64,000 bases of DNA from Actinomyces israelii DSM 43320 (GTDB lineage: Bacteria; Actinomycetota; Actinomycetes; Actinomycetales; Actinomycetaceae), in the NCBI RefSeq assembly GCF_000711965.1, contig NZ_JONS01000001.1, positions 1-64,000 of the forward strand, written 5' to 3'. Each line of letters begins with the position of its first letter. Within the stretch, counting starts at the first letter, position 1. This document shows, piece by piece, positions 43,094-52,783 of this stretch. The translations under genes and the position numbers were made by a program. The notes under the pieces were generated by a model that did not search any database, had not been told where the DNA came from, and worked only from the letters and a program-made list of their open reading frames with translations.

Positions 43094-44491
43094 ATGCCCC
43101 GTCCTGAGCACCCCGAGTCCTCTGCCGCTGGATTCCGGAGCCCCGGTGCCGCAGGAGGGCGGCCCGCGCAGCCCCCCATGCCGAGGTGGCTGCACCCCGG
43201 CGTCCGGGTGCGTCGGCGCTCGGGGGTGGTGTGCGTCGAGCAGCGCGTCCCCGCCCGCGTCGCCCGGGCCGGGGTCGAGAGGCAGGACCTCGACGGGCGC
43301 GCGGGCGGGCTCAAGCGCACACGCGCCATTCGGCGCTACGAGTCCGGGCTGACCGGCGCCCCGAGCAGTCTGCCGCTCGTTCGCGAGCGCCTGACCGTCC
43401 CGCTGACCGCGGTCGGGTCCGCAGGCGCCGTGACCCGGGCCGTCCACGAGGCGCTGGCGGCCTTCCGGCCGCCCCGAGGCGCCTCGCGGACCGCCGCCCT
43501 GCCCCCGCTGGGATTCTTCGTCCGCCTCCTGCAAGCGGTCATGCTGGCCGGCTTCGTCATCATCGCGTGCGCGTTCACCGTCAGGGCATGGCAGGAGTGG
43601 CGGGACCCGCCGGGCTCCCCCGGGGCGGGCGACGCGCTCGCATCGACCGCGATCACCGCGATGCTGCTGGTCGTAGCGGGCCTGGCCGCGCTGGCGGCCG
43701 TCATGGGGCGGCGCGCCTGGCTGGTGCGCACGCCCCCGTGGCTGGCCGAGGACCAGTGGCAGCTCCTGCGCGGGAGGCTCGCGCGGCTCGCCGGCCAGGA
43801 GCCGGGGTCCTCCCGGCCGCTCGACATCGAGATGGGGTGGCGGCGCGACCTCGTCACCCACCCAGGCGGGGAGCGGGTCGTGCGCGGCCTGACCCGCAGC
43901 GGGCTGCCGGGCCCGGCCTGGCCGGACCGTGTCGAGGTGGCGCGGGCCGCGCGCCGCGCCAGGCGGGGTACGGCGGGCCTCGCCGTCGTCCTGGTCGCCG
44001 GGCTCGCCCTCGCCGGGCTCGCCCTCGTCATCCCGGTGTCCATGGGGCTGTTCTCCCCCGCGCCCGCGCCGCTGCTCGCCTACGGGATCCTGGGCGCATT
44101 CGTCTGCGTGCGCCTCAGGCGCTCCGACCCGGTGGTCCTGAGCCGTCCGCGCACGGCGCCCGGGGACCGCGAGCCCGTCAGGATCGACCTGGACCGCGTC
44201 GACGTGGCCGCCCTGCCCTCGTGGTGCCGGGCCCGCCGCCGGGAGGACCGGTGGAACGCCCTGGCTCTTCTGCACGGCGGCCTCGCGGGGGCTGTGCTGG
44301 CCTGCCAGGTCCTGGTCGCCGTCGTCCTGAACGGCGAGTCGCGGGTCGCCGGCGGGCCGGGGATCGGGCCGGCGGCCACGGCGGTCCCGCTGGCGGCCTT
44401 CGCGCTGACGGGAGCGGTGGGCGCGTGGTGGTGCGCGGCCCGGGTGCGTCGCCGGGACGCCGCGCGGCGGGCCGCCGCCGGAGTGCCCTGA
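43094..44491 (+). CDS. Hypothetical multi-pass membrane protein
   Basis: The 465-residue product has an Arg/Pro-rich N-terminal cytosolic region (1-130), then hydrophobic pairs at about 140-162, 186-206, 292-325 and 390-445, giving roughly six to eight helices. No motif of a known transporter or enzyme family is visible. The start has AGAGAGGA at 8 bases before the ATG. It is alone on its strand between two minus-strand genes. I do not recognise it. Confidence 0.75.
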   Translation: MPRPEHPESSAAGFRSPGAAGGRPAQPPMPRWLHPGVRVRRRSGVVCVEQRVPARVARAGVERQDLDGRAGGLKRTRAIRRYESGLTGAPSSLPLVRERLTVPLTAVGSAGAVTRAVHEALAAFRPPRGASRTAALPPLGFFVRLLQAVMLAGFVIIACAFTVRAWQEWRDPPGSPGAGDALASTAITAMLLVVAGLAALAAVMGRRAWLVRTPPWLAEDQWQLLRGRLARLAGQEPGSSRPLDIEMGWRRDLVTHPGGERVVRGLTRSGLPGPAWPDRVEVARAARRARRGTAGLAVVLVAGLALAGLALVIPVSMGLFSPAPAPLLAYGILGAFVCVRLRRSDPVVLSRPRTAPGDREPVRIDLDRVDVAALPSWCRARRREDRWNALALLHGGLAGAVLACQVLVAVVLNGESRVAGGPGIGPAATAVPLAAFALTGAVGAWWCAARVRRRDAARRAAAGVP

Positions 44492-44495
44492 GCGC

Positions 44496-45755
44496 TCACC
44501 GGCCCGCGCGTGCGCCCGTGCGCAGCACCGGCCAGCTCGCCGTGAGGATCGCGCCGCCCAGCAGGCCGTAGACCAGGGCCACCCAGGTTCCGTGGGCGTC
44601 GGCGAACCAGCCGACGACCGGCGGCGAGACGAGCATGATGACCCGGGCGAGCCAGGACACGATCGTCAGGCCGGCTCCCGGCCTCATGCCGGGCACGTCG
44701 TCGGCGGCGGCGTAGGCCACGGGCACGGCGACGGCGCAGCCGGCTCCGGCGACCACCATGCCGGCCAGGGTGCCGGGCACCGAGCCGGCCGCGAGGGCCG
44801 TCCCCATGCCCGCGGCCACGAGCGCGCCGCCCCCGGCGATCACCGCGCGCGCCCCGAAGCGGTCGATGACGGCGTCGCCCACCAGCCGCCCCGCGATCAT
44901 GGTCGTCTGCAGGCAGACCAGCCCCATGCCCACCGTGCCGGGAGCGGCGCCCTGCTCGGCGAGCAGGAGCGAGGACCAGCTGGCGGTGACGTCCTCGGGG
45001 AACATGGCGGCGGCGCACATGAGGCCCAGCACGACGACGGCGCCGACTGTCAGCAGGCGGGCTCGGCCCCCCGGCCGCCCCGGGCGCGCGCCGGCGGGGC
45101 CCTGGGAGCCGGCCGGGCCGCCCTCGGGCGCCGTCTCGGGCCGGTCGTCGGAGTCGGGCCCCTTGATCGTCCACGGCGCCGCCGCCGCGGAGACCACGGT
45201 CAGCACCACGAGAACGCCCGCCATGTGCAGCCCGATGGGAACGCCCGCGCCGGCCATGGCCTGCCCCGCGACGGCCCCGAGCACCGCGCCCAGGCTCCAG
45301 GCGGCGTGGAAGCTGGTGATGATGCTGGACCCCCAGCGGCGCTCCACGCGCAGGGCGTGCGCGTTCTGGGCCACGTCGATAACGGCGTCGGTGCCGCCGA
45401 CCCAGGCCATGCACAGCGCGAAGACGAGCCAGGAGCCGGCCGCTCCGGCGCCGAGCAGCCCGAGCCCGAGCACGATCATCCCCGCCGAGGCCACCCGCGC
45501 CGAGGTGAAGCGGGTAATGCACCAGGAGGCCGCCAGCCCGGCTGCGAGCGCGCCGACCGAGGAGAACATGACGGCCTGGCCGAAGGCGGCCTTGGTGATG
45601 CCCAGGTGGGCGAGCACCTCGGGGTAGCGGGGCACCAGGTTGGAGAAGCCCAGGCCGTTGGCCAGGAAGGTGAGGTAGACGGCGATGCGGGCCTTGATGA
45701 CGGGAGCCGGGTGTCTCGTGGGAGGGGCGGCGGGGCCGGTGTCCGGGCTGGTCAC
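44496..45755 (-). CDS. MFS transporter
   Basis: The 419-residue protein has about 12 hydrophobic segments beginning with KARIAVYLTFLANGLGFSNL, and helices separated by a central Pro/Gly-rich loop (about 195-225). The pattern (GTDAVIDVAQNAHALRVERRWG, FHAAWSLGAVLGAVAG) is typical of a small YbjJ-like MFS group of unknown substrate. GTG at 45755 (MTSPDTGPAAPP) is the chosen start. A triple 10-bp repeat lies 16 bases upstream. Confidence 0.82.
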   Translation of the reverse strand: MTSPDTGPAAPPTRHPAPVIKARIAVYLTFLANGLGFSNLVPRYPEVLAHLGITKAAFGQAVMFSSVGALAAGLAASWCITRFTSARVASAGMIVLGLGLLGAGAAGSWLVFALCMAWVGGTDAVIDVAQNAHALRVERRWGSSIITSFHAAWSLGAVLGAVAGQAMAGAGVPIGLHMAGVLVVLTVVSAAAAPWTIKGPDSDDRPETAPEGGPAGSQGPAGARPGRPGGRARLLTVGAVVVLGLMCAAAMFPEDVTASWSSLLLAEQGAAPGTVGMGLVCLQTTMIAGRLVGDAVIDRFGARAVIAGGGALVAAGMGTALAAGSVPGTLAGMVVAGAGCAVAVPVAYAAADDVPGMRPGAGLTIVSWLARVIMLVSPPVVGWFADAHGTWVALVYGLLGGAILTASWPVLRTGARAGR

Positions 45756-45770
45756 AGAGGTGTGTCCTTG

Positions 45771-45800
45771 CGAGTCGTGACGAGTCGTGACGAGTCGTGA
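45771..45800. repeat. Three tandem copies of CGAGTCGTGA
   Basis: A 10-bp unit is repeated perfectly at 45771-45780, 45781-45790 and 45791-45800, just upstream of the GTG of the MFS gene. It may be a binding site array or slippage product. Confidence 0.9.
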
Positions 45801-45905
45801 GCAGAGGCGGTGCTGGCGGTGGGCACGAGCATACGAGACCAAACGACCGAAGGGACAATAAAAGGCGGTGTCGGGCTCTCGCGGGCTCCGGCGCACCGGG
45901 CACGT

Positions 45906-45937
45906 CGCGGGCCCCGGTCCTTCGACCGGGGCCCGCG
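45906..45937 (-). terminator. Terminator downstream of tRNA-Leu(GAG)
   Basis: A perfect 14-bp stem (CGCGGGCCCCGGTC and complement) closes the loop CTTC, 4 bases after the 3' end of the tRNA. Confidence 0.75.
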
Positions 45938-45941
45938 CTCC

Positions 45942-46032
45942 TGGTGTCCGAGGGGGGACTTGAACCCCCACGCCCGTTTAATAAGGCACTAGCACCTCAA
46001 GCTAGCGCGTCTACCTATTCCGCCACTCGGAC
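45942..46032 (-). tRNA. tRNA-Leu (anticodon GAG)
   Basis: A 91-nt class II tRNA reads on the minus strand. The acceptor is GTCCGAG/CTCGGAC. The anticodon loop TTGAGGT sits on a stem GCTAGC and gives anticodon GAG. A long variable arm follows (TGCCTTATTAAACGGGCG), then T arm GGGGG-TTCAAGT-CCCCC and an encoded CCA after A73. It reads CUC leucine codons. A strong hairpin follows directly. Confidence 0.95.
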
Positions 46033-46140
46033 GCTGTCGTCACCGCGTCTCCGCCGTCGGGAGGCGCACCTCCCGCAGCGACGGAGAGAAACTTAGCACG
46101 CCTCCCGCAAGGCGGGGCAACTCCGCCCCGGTGCGCTCGG

Positions 46141-47010
46141 TCACAGGGGTGCGGCGGGCTCGGTGGCGATGACGGAGCTCATCGACCATGACGCCCCGGG
46201 GTCGATCACGGGCGCGTCCTGGCGCGCCGCGGCGGTCTCGACGCACACGAAGGAGGCGAACTCGTCGTCGGCGAGATCGTCGATCTGCGAGGCGCCCCGG
46301 GACCAGGGGTTCCACACGATGGTCGTCGGCGACCCCGTCCCCCGCACCACGATCGCGCGGCCGTTGCCCGGGTCGCTCACGCGCACCGGCGCCTCGGAGC
46401 GGTAGATGCGGTCGATGGGTCCGGTGAGCCTGAGCGGCCCGGCCTGCACCTGCCCGGAGAGGCCGTCCTCGGTGTACTCGGCGCCCTCCAGGCCGGTCAG
46501 GACGCTGGCCGTGACGTCGTGCACCGCCAGGTAGGCGTGCAGGGCGGCCTCGACCAGGCGCGGCTCGGCCCCCGTGTTGCGCAGCGACAGGCCCATGGTC
46601 AGCGTCTCCCCCACCGTCACCTCGTAGAGCGCCGAGACGGCGTCGTGCTCCAGGGTCAGCAGGGCGCGCACCCCGCCCTCGGGCGTGGGCTCGACCGAGC
46701 GCAGCTCCCATCTCATGATCCGCGCCCAGCCGTGCTTGGGCCGGGATGTGCCCTGAGGCCCCACGCTGAACCACGGCAGGCACAGGGGGACCCCGCCGCG
46801 GATGGCGGTCTCGCCGTCGAATCGGGCCTGTCGGGACAGGAACAGGACCGGCCTGCCGCCGCGTGGCGTCCAGGCCGTCAGGTGCGCCCCGAAGAGGTAG
46901 ATCTCGGCGCTGCCGGCGGGCGCGTCGATCAGCAGGCGGGGCTGGCCCCCCCGGCCGGCGCTCAGGGCTGCGGTGTGCGGAAGACGGGGGCGGGTGGCGT
47001 CGGCGCTCAT
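46141..47010 (-). CDS. D-hexose-6-phosphate mutarotase (YeaD-like aldose epimerase)
   Basis: The 289-residue protein has the beta-sandwich pattern of aldose-1-epimerase-like enzymes: FGAHLTAWTPRGGRPVLFLS, the substrate segment RGGVPLCLPWFS, the active-site His in RPKHGWAR (about 93), HAYLAVHDV, and the catalytic Glu in FASFVCVETA (about 262). Length fits the glucose-6-phosphate 1-epimerase group rather than GalM. It interconverts alpha and beta anomers of hexose phosphates in the cytosol. It diverges from the HAD phosphatase gene across 61 bases. Confidence 0.88.
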   Translation of the reverse strand: MSADATRPRLPHTAALSAGRGGQPRLLIDAPAGSAEIYLFGAHLTAWTPRGGRPVLFLSRQARFDGETAIRGGVPLCLPWFSVGPQGTSRPKHGWARIMRWELRSVEPTPEGGVRALLTLEHDAVSALYEVTVGETLTMGLSLRNTGAEPRLVEAALHAYLAVHDVTASVLTGLEGAEYTEDGLSGQVQAGPLRLTGPIDRIYRSEAPVRVSDPGNGRAIVVRGTGSPTTIVWNPWSRGASQIDDLADDEFASFVCVETAAARQDAPVIDPGASWSMSSVIATEPAAPL

Positions 47011-47071
47011 GGGGCCACGCTAGTAGGCTGGCCGGGTCCTGTCCGAGTTTTCCGGCCGAGAGCGAGCATCC

Positions 47072-47767
47072 TTGAGTACGAGATCATCATTCCGTCCCGC
47101 ACGAGGCTCAGCGGGCGAGTTCTCGGCCGTCCTGCTGGACCTGGACGGCACCGTCACGGACTCGGCCCCCGTCATCCTGGCGTCCTTCTGCGCGGCCTTC
47201 GACGACCTGGGCATCGCGGTTCCCGACCGGGCGAGGCTCATGAGCTTCGTCGGGCCGCCGCTGGCGGAGACCTTCGCGCGCTACGCGGGGCTCACCGGCC
47301 GGGCCAATGCCCGCGCCGTGGCGGCCTACAGATCGCACTACCGTGAGCTCATGTACCGGGCCCCGGTCTATAAGGGGGTGCCCGCTCTCGTGCGCTCCCT
47401 GCACGAGAGCGGGGTGCCGCTGGCCCTGGCGACATCCAAGCGGGAGTCCCTGGCCCGGCTGATCATCGAGCACACCGGCCTGGGCCCGTGCTTCGACGCC
47501 GTGACGGGAGCCGCCGACGACGACCGGGGCGGGGAGAAGGCCGTGGTCATCGCCCGTGCGCTGGTGCTGCTGTCCGCGGCCGGAGCGGACACGAGCCGAG
47601 TAGTGCACGTCGGCGACCGCAGCTACGACGTCGAGGGCGCCCGGCAGGCGGGCGTGGAGTGCATCGGCGCGCTGTGGGGCTACGGCGATGCGGACGAGCT
47701 GGCGGGGGCGCAGTGGCTGGCCGCCGACGTCCCCGAGCTGGCCTCGCTGCTGGGAGCGGAGGTCTGA
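47072..47767 (+). CDS. HAD-superfamily phosphatase (phosphoglycolate phosphatase-like)
   Basis: The 231-residue protein has all HAD motifs: nucleophile Asp23 and Asp25 in LLDLDGTVTDS, Ser/Thr motif II ALATSKRES, Lys in GGEKAVVIA, and acidic motif III HVGDRSYDVEGA. A helical C1 cap (about 35-95) places it with the Gph/PpaX-like group, which hydrolyses phosphoglycolate, pyrophosphate or sugar phosphates. The start is a TTG at 47072 with GAGCGAG upstream; no ATG or GTG fits before the first motif. The AI-2E-family gene begins three bases after it. Confidence 0.87.
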   Translation: MSTRSSFRPARGSAGEFSAVLLDLDGTVTDSAPVILASFCAAFDDLGIAVPDRARLMSFVGPPLAETFARYAGLTGRANARAVAAYRSHYRELMYRAPVYKGVPALVRSLHESGVPLALATSKRESLARLIIEHTGLGPCFDAVTGAADDDRGGEKAVVIARALVLLSAAGADTSRVVHVGDRSYDVEGARQAGVECIGALWGYGDADELAGAQWLAADVPELASLLGAEV

Positions 47768-47770
47768 GGC

Positions 47771-49231
47771 ATGGCGCAGGAGGAGCAGGAGCGGGAGGAC
47801 CGCCCGCAGGCCGCCTCCGCCGAGGCCCGCGAGCGGCCCGCGAGCGCGCACGAGGAGACGCCGACGAGGACGGCCGACGGGGCGGCGAGCCCCCACCAGC
47901 CCCACTGGCGGGGGCTCGGGGCCCGACTGCACGACGGGCGCGACGCCCTGTCGCGCGCCATCGACCGGGCCGAAGAGGCCAGGCGGACCGCGCGAGCCGA
48001 GCAGCTGCGCTACGAGGACAGCACCACGACGCGTACCGAGACCGCGGGCGCGACGGAGGCCGGCGACGCACCGGCCTCGACGACGGTGGTCCCCGTGGTC
48101 CCCTCCACCGTGACCACGCGCGCCACGGTCTTCGAGGCACTGCCCTCCTGGATGGTGCACGGAGGCGTCGGCGCCTGGCTGCTGCTGGGGATCCTCATCG
48201 TCATCGCCCTGGTCTTCTACATCACCTCCCAGATCGTCCCGGTGTTCATCGGGCTGTTCATAGCCCTGGTCTTCACCTCGCTCCTCCAGCCCCTGGTCAA
48301 CCTGTTCGCCCGGATCATGCCGCGCTACCCCGCGACCTTCCTGGCGCTGCTGACCACGGTGGGCGTCGTGGCCGGGCTCGTCTTCTACGTGGTCACCTCG
48401 GTCACCAGCCAGTGGGCCACCCTGGGCACGCAGTTCTCCAACGGCGTGGACACGATCCTGGACTTCGTGGAGCACGGGCCCCTGCCCATGCACCTGACCG
48501 AGGCCGAGGTCATGGGGCAGGTCCAGCTCCTGGTCGAGCAGGGCCAGGCCTACGTGCAGTCCAACGCCCCGACCCTGGCCACCGAGGTGCTGTCGAACGC
48601 GGGCACCGTCGCCGACGTCTTCGCGGTACTGGCACTGGCTCTTTTCTCCACGATCTTCTTCCTCGCCTCGGGCGGGCGCATGTGGCGCTGGTTCCTCAAC
48701 GAGCTGCCGGCCACCATGCGCGAGTCGGTGCACCGGGCGGCCGGCGCGGGCTGGTACACCTTCGCCGGCTACGCGCGCGGCACGGTCATTGTGGCGCTGA
48801 CCGACGCCATGATGGCGGGCGTCTTCCTCCAGGTCGTGGGCGTCCCGCTCGCCGCGCCGCTGGCCGTGCTGGTGTTCATCGGCGCCTTCATCCCCATGAT
48901 CGGCGCGCCGATCGCCATGGGCATCGCCATGGTGGTGGCACTGGCCTCCAAGGGCTTCATCACCATGATCGTGGTGGGGCTGGGTGTGGCGGGGATCGGC
49001 CAGATCGAGGGGCACATCCTGCAGCCGCTCATTATGGGGCGCCAGGTCTCCATGCACCCGGTCGTCGTCATTATCGCCGTGGCCGTGGGCACCTACTCCG
49101 CGGGGCTGCTGGGCGCGATCGTCGCCGTCCCGCTGGTCAGCGTGCTGTGGTCGGTCTACTCCGAGCTGCACGTCAAGGACGCCCCGGTGGTGGGCGACCT
49201 GCCCTCCTACTCCAACGGGAAGGGCGACTGA
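47771..49231 (+). CDS. AI-2E family transporter-like membrane protein
   Basis: The 486-residue protein has a roughly 125-residue charged, disordered N-terminus, then about eight helices of the AI-2E/YdiK/PerM family (LLGILIVIALVFYITSQIVPVF; ALVFTSLLQPLVNLF; FIGAFIPMIGAPIAMGIAM). The conserved C-terminal block QIEGHILQPLIMGRQVSMHP is intact. Members were named for autoinducer-2 export, but many are probably Na+/H+ antiporters or of unknown substrate. It follows the HAD gene closely and is probably co-transcribed. Confidence 0.88.
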   Translation: MAQEEQEREDRPQAASAEARERPASAHEETPTRTADGAASPHQPHWRGLGARLHDGRDALSRAIDRAEEARRTARAEQLRYEDSTTTRTETAGATEAGDAPASTTVVPVVPSTVTTRATVFEALPSWMVHGGVGAWLLLGILIVIALVFYITSQIVPVFIGLFIALVFTSLLQPLVNLFARIMPRYPATFLALLTTVGVVAGLVFYVVTSVTSQWATLGTQFSNGVDTILDFVEHGPLPMHLTEAEVMGQVQLLVEQGQAYVQSNAPTLATEVLSNAGTVADVFAVLALALFSTIFFLASGGRMWRWFLNELPATMRESVHRAAGAGWYTFAGYARGTVIVALTDAMMAGVFLQVVGVPLAAPLAVLVFIGAFIPMIGAPIAMGIAMVVALASKGFITMIVVGLGVAGIGQIEGHILQPLIMGRQVSMHPVVVIIAVAVGTYSAGLLGAIVAVPLVSVLWSVYSELHVKDAPVVGDLPSYSNGKGD

Positions 49232-49245
49232 GCGGCTCGAGGCGG

Positions 49246-52200
49246 TCAGCACCAGTCGCGGCTGCCGAGCGCCTCAACGCCCTCCAGGGCCTCGAGGCGC
49301 TCGGAGATCAGGGAGGTGGCGCCGTCGGACGACTCGACCCGGCCGCGCACGACCAGTGCGCTCGCACGCCGGCCGACGCGGCGGTAGCGCCTCCACAGGC
49401 CCACCGAGCACACGACGTTGAGCAGACCGGTCTCGTCCTCAAGGTTGAGGAAGACGGTGCCGGATGCCGTGCCGGGCCGCTGGCGGTGGGTGACGACTCC
49501 GGCGACGCGCACGCGCTCACCGGCGCCGCGACGGGCGGCCTCGGCGATGGGCAGGACCCCGGAACGCGCCAGGTCCGGGCGCACGAAGACGGTCGGGAAG
49601 CCGCGGGTGGACGTGCCCGTCAGCCGCAGGTCGGCCGCCTGCCGCTCGCGGTCGGTCATGGGGGGCAGGCGCGGGGCGCGCGCGCCGACGGCGGTCCCGG
49701 GCAGTGGCGGCTGGTACCACCGGCCGCCTGCCTGGCCGGCCGGGCGGCGGGGCCCTGGTCGGCCGTGCTCCTCGGAGAGCGCCCCGGCGGCCCACAGGGC
49801 CTGCCGCCTTCCGACCCCCAGGGAGGCCAGGGCCCCGGCGGCGGCGAGGGTCTCCAGGCGGCGGCGGCTCAGGCGCACGCGCCTGGCGAGGTCGGCGACG
49901 TCAGCATAGGGGCCGTGGGCGAGGCGCTCGGAGACGATGGCGGAGGCGCCCCGCCCTCCCAGCCCCTTGAGCCGGGCCAGGCCGAGGCGGACCGCGAGGT
50001 CGGGGTGGGTCTCCAGGGGGCTCAGGGCGCTCGGCGACGGGCGCAGCGGCCCCCAGCCGGCGCCCCCGTCCCCTTCCTCGCAAGGCCTCTTCCCGGCCTC
50101 CTGCCCGCGCGTGCGCACGCGGGCCTCCTCTCGCGAGGCGTTGACGTCGGCGGGCAGGACACGCACGCCGTGGCGCCGGGCGTCGGCGACCAGGGTCTGG
50201 GGGGACCAGAAGCCCATGGGCTGGGACGCCAGCAGCCCCGCGTAGAAGTCCTCGGGACGCCGGGCCTTGAGCCAGGCCGAGGCGTAGACCAGGTGGGCGA
50301 AGGAGAGGGCGTGGGACTCGGGGAAGCCGAAGCCGGCGAAGGCCCGCAGCTTGTCGAAGACGGTCTCGGCGGTGCCGGCGTCGATCCCCCGGGCGGTCAT
50401 CCCCTCCACCAGGCGCAGGTGCAGGGCCTCCATGCGCTCCGCCGAGCGCTTGGAGCCCATGGCCTGGCGCAGGGCGTCGGCCTCGGCGGGGCTGAAGCCG
50501 GCGGCGTCGACGGCGATCTGCATGAGCTGCTCCTGGAAGAGGGGGACCCCGAGGGTCTTGGCCAGGGCCGGCCTGAGGGAGTCGTGGAGGTAGTCGACCT
50601 CCTCCCGGCCGAGCCTGCGGCGGATGTAGGGGGTGACGGCGTCTCCCTGGATGGGGCCGGGGCGCACCAGGGCGACCTCGACGACGATGTCGTAGAAGGT
50701 CTGCGGGCGCAGGCGCGGCAGGGTGGCCATCTGGGCGCGGGACTCGACCTGGAAGACGCCGACCGTGTCCGCGGCGCTCAGCAGCCGGTAGACCGCGGGG
50801 TCCTCCTCAGGGAGGGTGTGCAGCCCCCAGGCCCTGCCGGCCTGGGCGCGGCGCAGGGCGCCGGCCTCTCCGGCGCCCGGCCCGGGCACTCGCTCGCCGC
50901 GCTCGGCCAGACCGGTGAAGGCCAGGCGCAGCGCCGTGAGCACGCCCAGGCCCAGCAGGTCGAACTTGACCAGGCCCGCGCTCGCGCAGTCGTCCTTGTC
51001 CCACTGCAGGACCGTGCGCCCCTCCGTGGCGGCCCACCGCACCGGGCAGACCTCGGTGACGGGGCGGTCCGCCAGGACCATGCCGCCGGGGTGGATGCCG
51101 AGATGGCGCGGGAGCCTCAGCAGGCGCTCGGCGATGCCGAGGACCTGCTCCGGAGGCTCGGCCGGCGGGTGCGGGCAGCGGTCGGCCGACACGGAGCCGG
51201 CACCGTCGGTGCGCACACTCCCCCACCGGTCCATCTGGGCGGCCCAGGCGTCCTGCAGGCCGGGGGGATGGCCGAGGGCCCGGGCGGCGTCGCGCACGGC
51301 GGAGCGGGGCCGGTAGGAGATGACGTTGGCGACCTGGGCGGCGCGCTCGCGCCCGTAGCGGGCGTAGACGTGCTGGATGACCTCCTCGCGGCGGCAGGCC
51401 TCGATGTCGAGGTCGATGTCGGGGTAGCCGGCCCGTCCGGGCGACAGGAAGCGCTCGAAGAGCATCCTGCGGCGCACGGCGTCGACGGCGGTGATGCCCA
51501 GCGCGTAGCAGACGGCGGAGTTGGCGGCGCTCCCCCGCCCCTGGCACAGGATCCCCGAGGCCTGGCAGAAGTCGACGATGGAGCGCACGATGAGGAAGTA
51601 GCCGGGAAATCCCAGGGACTCGATGACGTCGAGCTCGTGGGCGAGAGCCCTCCAGGCCTCGGGGTCCTCCTCGGGCGGGCCGTAGCGCTCCAGCGCCCCG
51701 CGGCGGGTGAGCTCGCGCAGCCAGGTGGCGGAGGTGTGTCCGGGCGGCACATCGACGGCGGGCAGGTCGGGGGCGACCAGCGACAGGTCGAAGGCGAGGT
51801 CCTGGGCGATCTCGGCCGCGGCGTCGACGGCGCGGGGCGCGCGCCGGTGGAGGCGGGCCATGTCCGTCGGCCCGCGCAGCCAGCGCCCGAGCGCGGGCAG
51901 GTGCCCGCGGGCGCCCTCCAGGTCGGTGCGCAGCCGGGTGGCGGTCAGCACGTCGGCCAGGCGGGAGTCGGCGGGGCGCGCGCAGCGGACCGCACCGGTG
52001 GCCAGCAGCGGGAGCCGGTGGGCGGCGGCCAGGGCGCCGAGGGCGTCGGTGACGGCGGCGTCGGTGGGACCGCCGTCGAGGACGAGCTCGACGGCGAGGG
52101 AGTCGGGGCCGAGGGCGTCCACGAGCCCGCCCAGGGCGGCGTCGGCGGCGCGGCGGTCCCAGGCGGCCGGGCGGCGCGGGTCGCCCAGGGAGCGGCGCAG

Positions 52201-52644
52201 GGGCCCGTTGACCGTGCCGGTCAGGACCAGGCAGGAGCAGCCAGCGCCGGTGCCGCGCAGGGCGGCGGCGAGCTCGGGGAGCCGGTGGGCGGGCTCTGCG
52301 CGGCGGCCGGCGTCGAGGTTGTGGCGGGAGATGGCGGCACTCAGGCGGCGGTAGCCGCGCGGGTCGCGGGCCAGGACGGGCAGGCGGGCGCCGTCGTCCA
52401 GGGTGAGCTCGGCGCCGTGGACGGTGGGCAGGCCGTGGGCGCGCCCGGCCTCGGCGTGCTTGACGATGCCGGGCAGGCCGTCGTGGTCGGTCAGGGCGAG
52501 TGCCTCCAGGCCCAGCTCGGCGGCGGCGCCGATGAGGTCCTCCGGCTCGTTGGCGCCGTCGAGGAAGGAGTAGGCGGAGTGGGCATGGAGCTCGGCGTAG
52601 CGGTAGGTGCGGCCCGCGGCTGCGCGCCCCACATTATCGAACAT
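49246..52644 (-). CDS. dnaE2: Error-prone DNA polymerase III alpha subunit DnaE2
   Basis: The 1132-residue polymerase starts with a PHP domain (YAELHAHSAYSFLDGANEPEDL). It has the C-family catalytic motif YPDIDLDIEA (about residue 405) and a C-terminal OB fold (VRVAGVVTHRQRPG, FLNLEDETGLLNVVC). Length and the lack of the replicative C-terminus place it in DnaE2 (ImuC), the translesion polymerase that works with ImuB and the sliding clamp after DNA damage. A LexA box overlaps its start codon. ImuA' and ImuB are encoded 3.5 kb away rather than alongside. Confidence 0.95.
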   Translation of the reverse strand: MFDNVGRAAAGRTYRYAELHAHSAYSFLDGANEPEDLIGAAAELGLEALALTDHDGLPGIVKHAEAGRAHGLPTVHGAELTLDDGARLPVLARDPRGYRRLSAAISRHNLDAGRRAEPAHRLPELAAALRGTGAGCSCLVLTGTVNGPLRRSLGDPRRPAAWDRRAADAALGGLVDALGPDSLAVELVLDGGPTDAAVTDALGALAAAHRLPLLATGAVRCARPADSRLADVLTATRLRTDLEGARGHLPALGRWLRGPTDMARLHRRAPRAVDAAAEIAQDLAFDLSLVAPDLPAVDVPPGHTSATWLRELTRRGALERYGPPEEDPEAWRALAHELDVIESLGFPGYFLIVRSIVDFCQASGILCQGRGSAANSAVCYALGITAVDAVRRRMLFERFLSPGRAGYPDIDLDIEACRREEVIQHVYARYGRERAAQVANVISYRPRSAVRDAARALGHPPGLQDAWAAQMDRWGSVRTDGAGSVSADRCPHPPAEPPEQVLGIAERLLRLPRHLGIHPGGMVLADRPVTEVCPVRWAATEGRTVLQWDKDDCASAGLVKFDLLGLGVLTALRLAFTGLAERGERVPGPGAGEAGALRRAQAGRAWGLHTLPEEDPAVYRLLSAADTVGVFQVESRAQMATLPRLRPQTFYDIVVEVALVRPGPIQGDAVTPYIRRRLGREEVDYLHDSLRPALAKTLGVPLFQEQLMQIAVDAAGFSPAEADALRQAMGSKRSAERMEALHLRLVEGMTARGIDAGTAETVFDKLRAFAGFGFPESHALSFAHLVYASAWLKARRPEDFYAGLLASQPMGFWSPQTLVADARRHGVRVLPADVNASREEARVRTRGQEAGKRPCEEGDGGAGWGPLRPSPSALSPLETHPDLAVRLGLARLKGLGGRGASAIVSERLAHGPYADVADLARRVRLSRRRLETLAAAGALASLGVGRRQALWAAGALSEEHGRPGPRRPAGQAGGRWYQPPLPGTAVGARAPRLPPMTDRERQAADLRLTGTSTRGFPTVFVRPDLARSGVLPIAEAARRGAGERVRVAGVVTHRQRPGTASGTVFLNLEDETGLLNVVCSVGLWRRYRRVGRRASALVVRGRVESSDGATSLISERLEALEGVEALGSRDWC

Positions 52645-52650
52645 ATGTAC
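52637..52650. promoter_or_regulatory. LexA (SOS) box overlapping the dnaE2 start
   Basis: TCGAACATATGTAC matches the actinobacterial SOS consensus TCGAAC-N4-GTTCGA with one perfect half and one imperfect half. The dnaE2 ATG (52642-52644, minus strand) lies inside it, so LexA binding would block initiation directly. Confidence 0.72.
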
Positions 52651-52783
52651 ATACTACGGCATTTCTCTGCTCGGCGCTCGGACCGCCGTACCGCCCCGCC
52701 GCCGATCACGGCTAGGGTGAGGCCGCCGCGTGCGCGAGTCGCATCCATGCGACCAGCCCTTGCCCCCGATCCCGGAACGCATC

